Shown here: piece by piece, positions 28,331 through 32,245 of the stretch
Layout of the letters: each line of letters starts with the position of its first letter
Numbering within the stretch: position 1 is the first letter of the stretch
Origin: Lysobacteraceae bacterium UBA6001
GTDB lineage: Bacteria > Pseudomonadota > Gammaproteobacteria > Xanthomonadales > Xanthomonadaceae
NCBI GenBank assembly: GCA_002429615.1
Contig: DJAN01000128.1
Span: 1-32,245 of the forward strand
Reading direction: 5' to 3'
DNA: 32,245 nt
Translations under genes and position numbers: made by a program
The notes under the pieces: generated by a model
What the model was told of the DNA's origin: nothing
Seen by the model: only the letters and a program-made list of their open reading frames with translations
Databases searched by the model: none

Positions 28331-28397
28331 GCGCGGGCGTGTCCGTCACCCGCCGTTGCGGATCGCCCGCGCCCGCCGAGGCGACGGCATGCGCCAA

Positions 28398-29021
28398 TCA
28401 GGGCAGGCCGTTGTCGCCGTGGCGACGGAACGCTTCGCGCGACTGGAGGCGGGCGAAGTAGTCCGCCACCGCCGGCAGCGAGGGCCGCTCGAGCAGCGTC
28501 TGTCGCCAGCGCTGCACCGACAGGCCGATCACCACGTCGGCGAGGCTGAAACCGGTGCCGGCGACGAAGGCACCGGTGGCCGCGAGCTGCCTGTCGAGGA
28601 TGCCCATCAGGTGGTTCCAGCGGGCGATGCTGGCGGCGATCGCGGCCGGATCCCCGTGGGCTGGGCTCTGCCGCACCCGCGCCATGAACACATAGCGCCA
28701 TGCGCTGTTGAGTTCGGTGGCCTGCCAATCCATCCACTGCTCGACCGCGGCTCTCGGTTGCGGGGCGGTCGGCAGCAGGTCGTCGCGGCCCGCGCGAGCG
28801 GCCAGATAGCGGCAGATCGTGTTGGATTCCCACAGCACGACTTCACCGTCGCGCAGCACCGGCACCAGCGCGTTCGGGTTCAGTGCCAGGAACTGCGGGG
28901 TGTCGGTCGGCGCGAAGCCGCTGCCGACGTCGTGGCGCTGGTAGTCCAGGCCGATCTCGTCCAGTGTCCACAGCACCTTGCGCACGTTGATCGACGACGC
29001 CTTTCCGAACAGTTCGAGCAT
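28398..29021 (-). CDS. Glutathione S-transferase family protein
   Basis: This cytosolic GST-fold protein has 207 residues. The N-terminal thioredoxin-like domain (about 1-80) opens MLELFGKASSINVRKVLW with S9/S10 as candidate catalytic serines. It has the cis-proline segment ALVPVLRDGE and the glutathione-contact motif WESNTICRYLA. The C-terminal helical domain (about 90-200) holds the N-capping motif GTGFSLADVVIG. These features suit the theta/Gtt-like bacterial GSTs. The ATG at 29021 is chosen; a GTG four codons upstream is possible. It is convergent with the dehydrogenase and divergent from rmuC. Confidence 0.9.
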   Translation of the reverse strand: MLELFGKASSINVRKVLWTLDEIGLDYQRHDVGSGFAPTDTPQFLALNPNALVPVLRDGEVVLWESNTICRYLAARAGRDDLLPTAPQPRAAVEQWMDWQATELNSAWRYVFMARVRQSPAHGDPAAIAASIARWNHLMGILDRQLAATGAFVAGTGFSLADVVIGLSVQRWRQTLLERPSLPAVADYFARLQSREAFRRHGDNGLP

Positions 29022-29100
29022 GGACCCGGGCACCGGAGGGAGCAGCGCCCAGCTTAGCCGCGGACGCAGCCGGTGAGACGCGGGCGGCTACACTGTGCGC

Positions 29101-30627
29101 ATGTCCGCTGAAACCCTTCTTCTGGCCGGCCTGCTCTGCGCGGTCATCGTGCTGCAGCTGGCCGCACTCTTCCGCCGCGGCGGCCATGGCGCCCTCGAAC
29201 AGACCCTGCGCGAGGAACAGCGCCAGGGGCGCGGCGAACTGCGCGAGCAGCTGGCCGATCTTTCCGGCCGCACCGAACAACGCCTGGACCAGCTGCGTGA
29301 CACCCTCGGCGAGGAAGCGCGCCGCGCGCGCGAAGAAGGCGGCCAGGCCCAGCAGCGCACGGCCGACATGCAGGCCCAGCGCCTGGGCGAGCTGCGCGGC
29401 CAGCTCGAACACTTCGGCCAGCAGCAGGAAGCCCGCATCCATGCCTTCGGCCAGCAGCTGGCCGACTTCACCGCGCGCACCGACACCCAGCTGCAGGCGC
29501 TGCGCCAGTCGCTGGTGGAGGATGCCCGCACCGGCCGCACCGAAGCGGCGCAGTCGCAGCAGCGCTTCGCCGAACAGCTGGGCCAGCGCCTGGCCGAGCT
29601 GACCCAGCGCAACGAGCAGCGCATCACCGAGATGCGTGCCACCCTGGAGCAGCAGCTGCAGGCCCTGCAGGCCGACAACGCCGCCAGGCTCGAACAGATG
29701 CGCGCCACGGTCGACGAGAAACTGCAGACCACGCTCAACACCCGCCTGGACGCGTCGTTCAAGCTGGTGTCCGAACGCCTGGAGCAGGTGCAGCGCGGGC
29801 TGGGCGAGATGCAGCAGCTGGCCACCGGCGTGGGCGACCTCAAGCGCGTGCTGACCAACGTCAAGACGCGTGGCGGCTGGGGCGAAGTGCAGCTGGACAA
29901 CATCCTTGAGCAGACCCTGACCCAGGAGCAGTACGCGCGCGGCGTGCGCGTACGCCCGGACAGCGGCGAGATGGTCGACTTCGCCGTGCGCCTGCCCGGC
30001 CGCGCGCAGGACGACGCGCCGGTCTGGCTGCCGATCGACTCCAAGTTCCCGCGCGAGGACTACGAGCGCCTGATCGACGCCCAGGAACAGGGCGAGCAGG
30101 AGCTGGTGCTGGCGATGGGCGCGCAGCTGGAGCGGGCGATCCGCATCCAGGCCAAGTCGATCGGCGACAAGTACATCGTGCCGCCGCACACCACCGATTT
30201 CGCGGTGATGTTCCTGCCCACCGAGGGCCTGTACGCCGAGACCATCCGCCGCCCCGGCCTGGTGGACCTGCTGCAGCGCGAGCATCGCGTGGTGGTTGCC
30301 GGGCCGACCACCGTGACCGCGCTGCTCAACAGCCTGCAGATGGGCTTCCGCACCTTGGCCATCGAGAAGCGCTCCAGTGAAGTGTGGAGCCTGCTCGGGG
30401 CGGTGAAGAGCGAGTTCGGAAAGTTCGCCGGCATCCTGGAAAAGGCCGAGAAGCAGATCAATACCGTCGGCAAGAGCCTCGGCGAGGCGAGCCGCAAGAC
30501 CCGCACCATCGAGCGCCGCCTGCGCGGCGTGGAAACCCTGTCGGTCGAGGATTCACGCGAGCTGCTCGAGGACGCGGCGCTGGATGCGCTGGGCGCGCCT
30601 GACGACGGCGGCGAGGATTCCGACTGA
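29101..30627 (+). CDS. rmuC: DNA recombination protein RmuC
   Basis: RmuC limits inversion at short inverted repeats in E. coli. The 508-residue product has an N-terminal membrane helix (TLLLAGLLCAVIVLQLAALF) and a long Gln/Glu/Arg-rich coiled coil (about 30-225). The conserved RmuC nuclease-like domain follows (about 235-480) with GGWGEVQLDNILEQTL, GEMVDFAVRLPG, WLPIDSKFPREDYERL and VVAGPTTVTALLNSLQMGF. A short acidic tail closes it. The ATG at 29101 gives this form; a GTG two codons earlier adds nothing. It is transcribed away from the GST gene. Confidence 0.95.
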   Translation: MSAETLLLAGLLCAVIVLQLAALFRRGGHGALEQTLREEQRQGRGELREQLADLSGRTEQRLDQLRDTLGEEARRAREEGGQAQQRTADMQAQRLGELRGQLEHFGQQQEARIHAFGQQLADFTARTDTQLQALRQSLVEDARTGRTEAAQSQQRFAEQLGQRLAELTQRNEQRITEMRATLEQQLQALQADNAARLEQMRATVDEKLQTTLNTRLDASFKLVSERLEQVQRGLGEMQQLATGVGDLKRVLTNVKTRGGWGEVQLDNILEQTLTQEQYARGVRVRPDSGEMVDFAVRLPGRAQDDAPVWLPIDSKFPREDYERLIDAQEQGEQELVLAMGAQLERAIRIQAKSIGDKYIVPPHTTDFAVMFLPTEGLYAETIRRPGLVDLLQREHRVVVAGPTTVTALLNSLQMGFRTLAIEKRSSEVWSLLGAVKSEFGKFAGILEKAEKQINTVGKSLGEASRKTRTIERRLRGVETLSVEDSRELLEDAALDALGAPDDGGEDSD

Positions 30628-30738
30628 TTTCCGACATCCCCTCTGGCGTCCTGCGCCAGGGTATGCCCGCGGCCGACCGCCCCGCGGGCAAGCAGGATTC
30701 CCCCGCGCGGCAACCGCAACAAGGAGCAGCACCCCTCC

Positions 30739-31284
30739 ATGGCCACGACGCTTTACGACATTCCCCTGAACACCATCGACGGCCAGCCGGCCAGCTTGGC
30801 CGACTACCGCGGCAAGGTCCTGCTGTTGGTCAACGTGGCATCCAAGTGTGGCTTGACCCCGCAGTACGAGGGGCTTGAGCAGCTGTACCGCGCCAAGCAC
30901 GAGGCGGGCCTGGAAGTGCTGGGTTTCCCGGCCAATGACTTCAAGGGCCAGGAGCCGGGCAGCGATGCCGAGATCCAGCAGTTCTGCCAGCTCACCTATG
31001 ACGTGAGCTTCCCGATGTTCTCCAAGATCGAGGTCACCGGCGCGCAGACCCATCCGCTGTACCGCGCGCTGATCGCCGCGCAGCCGGAATCGGTGGGCGA
31101 GGCGGCGATGCGCCAGCAGCTGGTCGGCTACGGCATCGAACCGAACCCGGCGCCGGGCGTGGTGTGGAATTTCGAGAAATTCCTGGTCGGTCGCGACGGC
31201 GAGGTGATCGCCCGTTTCGCGCCGAACACCAAGCCGGACGATGCCGGCCTGGTCGCCGCCATCGAGCGCGCGCTGGCCGCCTGA
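30739..31284 (+). CDS. Glutathione/thioredoxin peroxidase (GPx family)
   Basis: This peroxide-reducing enzyme has 181 residues. The peroxidatic Cys37 lies in NVASKCGLT. The other catalytic tetrad residues are Gln71 in GQEPG and Trp143-Asn144 in VVWNFEKF. Cys83 (QFCQLTYDVSFPMF) is at the resolving-cysteine position of thioredoxin-dependent two-Cys GPx enzymes, so thioredoxin is the likelier reductant. The usual FPCNQF appears here as FPANDF, so the cysteine of that motif is lost. AAGGAG lies upstream of the ATG at a rather long distance. Two GC-rich hairpins fill the 111-base spacer after rmuC. Confidence 0.92.
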   Translation: MATTLYDIPLNTIDGQPASLADYRGKVLLLVNVASKCGLTPQYEGLEQLYRAKHEAGLEVLGFPANDFKGQEPGSDAEIQQFCQLTYDVSFPMFSKIEVTGAQTHPLYRALIAAQPESVGEAAMRQQLVGYGIEPNPAPGVVWNFEKFLVGRDGEVIARFAPNTKPDDAGLVAAIERALAA

Positions 31285-31317
31285 CCCACCCAGCGCGAAG
31301 CCGACGCCGCCCCTCTT

Positions 31318-31340
31318 GTAGGAGCGGCTTCAGCCGCGAC
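31318..31340. repeat. Single GTAG-type REP palindrome
   Basis: This is an exact 23-base copy of the units at 23266-23288 and 23338-23360, alone and 33 bases beyond the peroxidase stop codon. It lies just before a terminator. Confidence 0.85.
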
Positions 31341-31366
31341 CGCGCGCCGTCCCCCCGCGACACAAA

Positions 31367-31398
31367 AGAAAAGGCCCGGGAAAACCCCGGGCCTTTTT
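31367..31398. terminator. Bidirectional terminator between gpx and mlaA
   Basis: AAGGCCCGGG (31371-31380) pairs with CCCGGGCCTT (31386-31395) around an AAAAC loop. T residues follow at 31394-31398 on the plus strand, and TTTTCTTTTG follows on the minus strand, so it can stop both convergent genes. Confidence 0.85.
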
Positions 31399-31417
31399 CT
31401 CACGCATCGACGCGCGC

Positions 31418-32229
31418 TCAGTTCCCGAAATTGGGAATCGGCATCGCATCGGCCGGCACGGTGGTGTCGTGCTCCTCGTCCTGCGCGCCGCGGTTGCCGC
31501 GGCGATCGCTCTGGATCTGGTAATTACGACGCTGCAGCCACGCATCGCGGGTCAGCGCGTACTCGTCCACCGCCTGGTCGCGCAGCGCATCCACCGCCAG
31601 CAGCTGCGCGCGCGTATTGACCAGCTGCAGCCCCTGCAGGCCGAAGCGCACCGTGTTGTCATCCACCTGCCGCAGCGGCGACAACGGCACGTCGCCGGCC
31701 AGGCCGAAGGTATCGCGCACGGTCCGCGGCCCGAACAGCGGCAGCTCGAAGTAGCGCGAGTTGTTCCAGCCCCACACGCCCAGGGTCTGGCCGAAGTCCT
31801 CGGTACGGCGCGGCACCTTCGCCGCGCTGGCCGGATCGAGCAGGCCGCCGATACCCAGCGTCGAGTTCATCACGAAGCGGCCCAGGGTCTGCAGGGCGAA
31901 CACCGGGTGACCCTGCAGCAGCTGGTTGACCATGGTCACCGGCGAGCGCAGGTTCTCGAAGAAATTGCTCACGCCCAGGCGCACCGGTTGCGGCGTGACA
32001 TTGACGTAGGCATTGGCCAGCGGACGGGCGACGCCGCGATCCACCGCGAGGTTGAAGCGGTGCATCGCGCGGTTGTAGCGCTCCCACGGGTCGTAGCTGG
32101 CGGCGCCATCGGCGGCGCCGGCCTGCGCGGTGTCGGCCGACGGCGCCGGGCCGCCGTACAGCGCGGCGAAGTCGTCTTCGGCCTGGGTCGGCGCGTTGGC
32201 GCTGGCGGCCGCGGTCTGCGGGGTGTCGG
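31418..32229 (-). CDS. mlaA: Phospholipid-binding lipoprotein MlaA (VacJ), 5' end missing
   Basis: MlaA sits in the outer membrane and passes mislocalised phospholipids to MlaC for return to the inner membrane. About 270 codons are visible. An Ala/Pro-rich segment precedes the hallmark SYDPWERYNRAMHRFN, then LRSPVTMVNQLLQG, FVMNSTLGIGGLLDPAS, EDFGQTLGVWGW and YFELPLFGPRTVRDTFG, all typical of MlaA. The C-terminal extension is polar (DSDRRGNRGAQDEEHDT-like). The signal peptide and lipobox lie beyond the break. The in-frame ATG at 32065 is internal, inside the conserved motif, and is not the start. The frame is interrupted at 32229/32230 by non-genomic adapter. Confidence 0.93.
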
Positions 32230-32245
32230 AGATCGGAAGAGCGTC
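32230..32245. other. Illumina adapter remnant at the contig end
   Basis: AGATCGGAAGAGCGTC is identical over 16 bases to the start of the Illumina universal adapter (reverse complement as read through from short inserts). It is not bacterial sequence and should be trimmed. Confidence 0.93.

Noticed and set aside
28331..28372. GCGCGGGCG / CGCCCGCGC inverted repeat as a terminator between the dehydrogenase and GST genes
   Set aside because: The loop is 24 bases and no T-run follows on either strand. It may be chance in GC-rich DNA.
32063..32065. ATG of MHRFN as the mlaA start
   Set aside because: The conserved DPWERYNRA lies in frame just upstream, so the ATG is internal and the true start is beyond the contig end.

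Overview
The window looks like the chromosomal replication-origin neighbourhood of a high-GC gammaproteobacterium of the family Xanthomonadaceae (Stenotrophomonas, Pseudoxanthomonas, Lysobacter or a close relative). The grounds are the gene order tonB - TPR protein - M48 lipoprotein - CPBP protease - gyrB - recF - dnaN - dnaA | rpmH - rnpA - yidC - mnmE, the protein sequences themselves (for example the DnaA, GyrB and TonB N-termini), and a GTAG-type REP palindrome typical of this group. It reads as a whole assembly contig. The left edge falls inside the proline-codon repeat of tonB, and the last 16 bases are an Illumina adapter sequence fused to a truncated mlaA.

Layout. Positions 1-10285 are a leftward block: tonB (partial), a periplasmic TPR protein, an M48 metallopeptidase lipoprotein, a CPBP intramembrane protease, gyrB, recF, dnaN and dnaA. 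Three ParB-binding parS palindromes lie in or beside recF and dnaN. DnaA boxes and AT-rich DNA lie in the recF-dnaN, dnaA-dnaN and dnaA-rpmH spacers, so this is the origin plus the chromosome-partition site. From 10448 the rightward block rpmH-rnpA-yidC begins at a near-consensus promoter and ends at a strong hairpin. It is followed by an unusual secreted lipoprotein that joins a polysaccharide deacetylase, a caspase-like peptidase, an EF-hand-like loop and TPRs, then mnmE and a periplasmic glycerophosphodiester phosphodiesterase.

Positions 18078-20437 run leftward (SRPBCC protein, rhomboid protease, TerC/Alx). The TerC gene sits behind a recognisable yybP-ykoY manganese riboswitch with an intrinsic terminator. 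From 20705 come an RlmI-like rRNA methyltransferase whose start suggests a leaderless mRNA, an exported M19 dipeptidase, and an inverted pair of REP elements. The rest is housekeeping and accessory metabolism: an APC permease, a GNAT acetyltransferase, a LysE exporter, a LysR regulator divergent from a quinone-reductase-like dehydrogenase, a GST, rmuC, a glutathione peroxidase, a third REP copy, a bidirectional terminator, and partial mlaA.

I saw no rRNA, tRNA, CRISPR array, prophage or insertion sequence. The features most worth follow-up are the deacetylase-caspase-TPR fusion lipoprotein, the parS cluster inside recF/dnaN, a possible coupled mini-ORF before dnaA, and a structured spacer at 25.5 kb that ends in a terminator no neighbouring gene needs.
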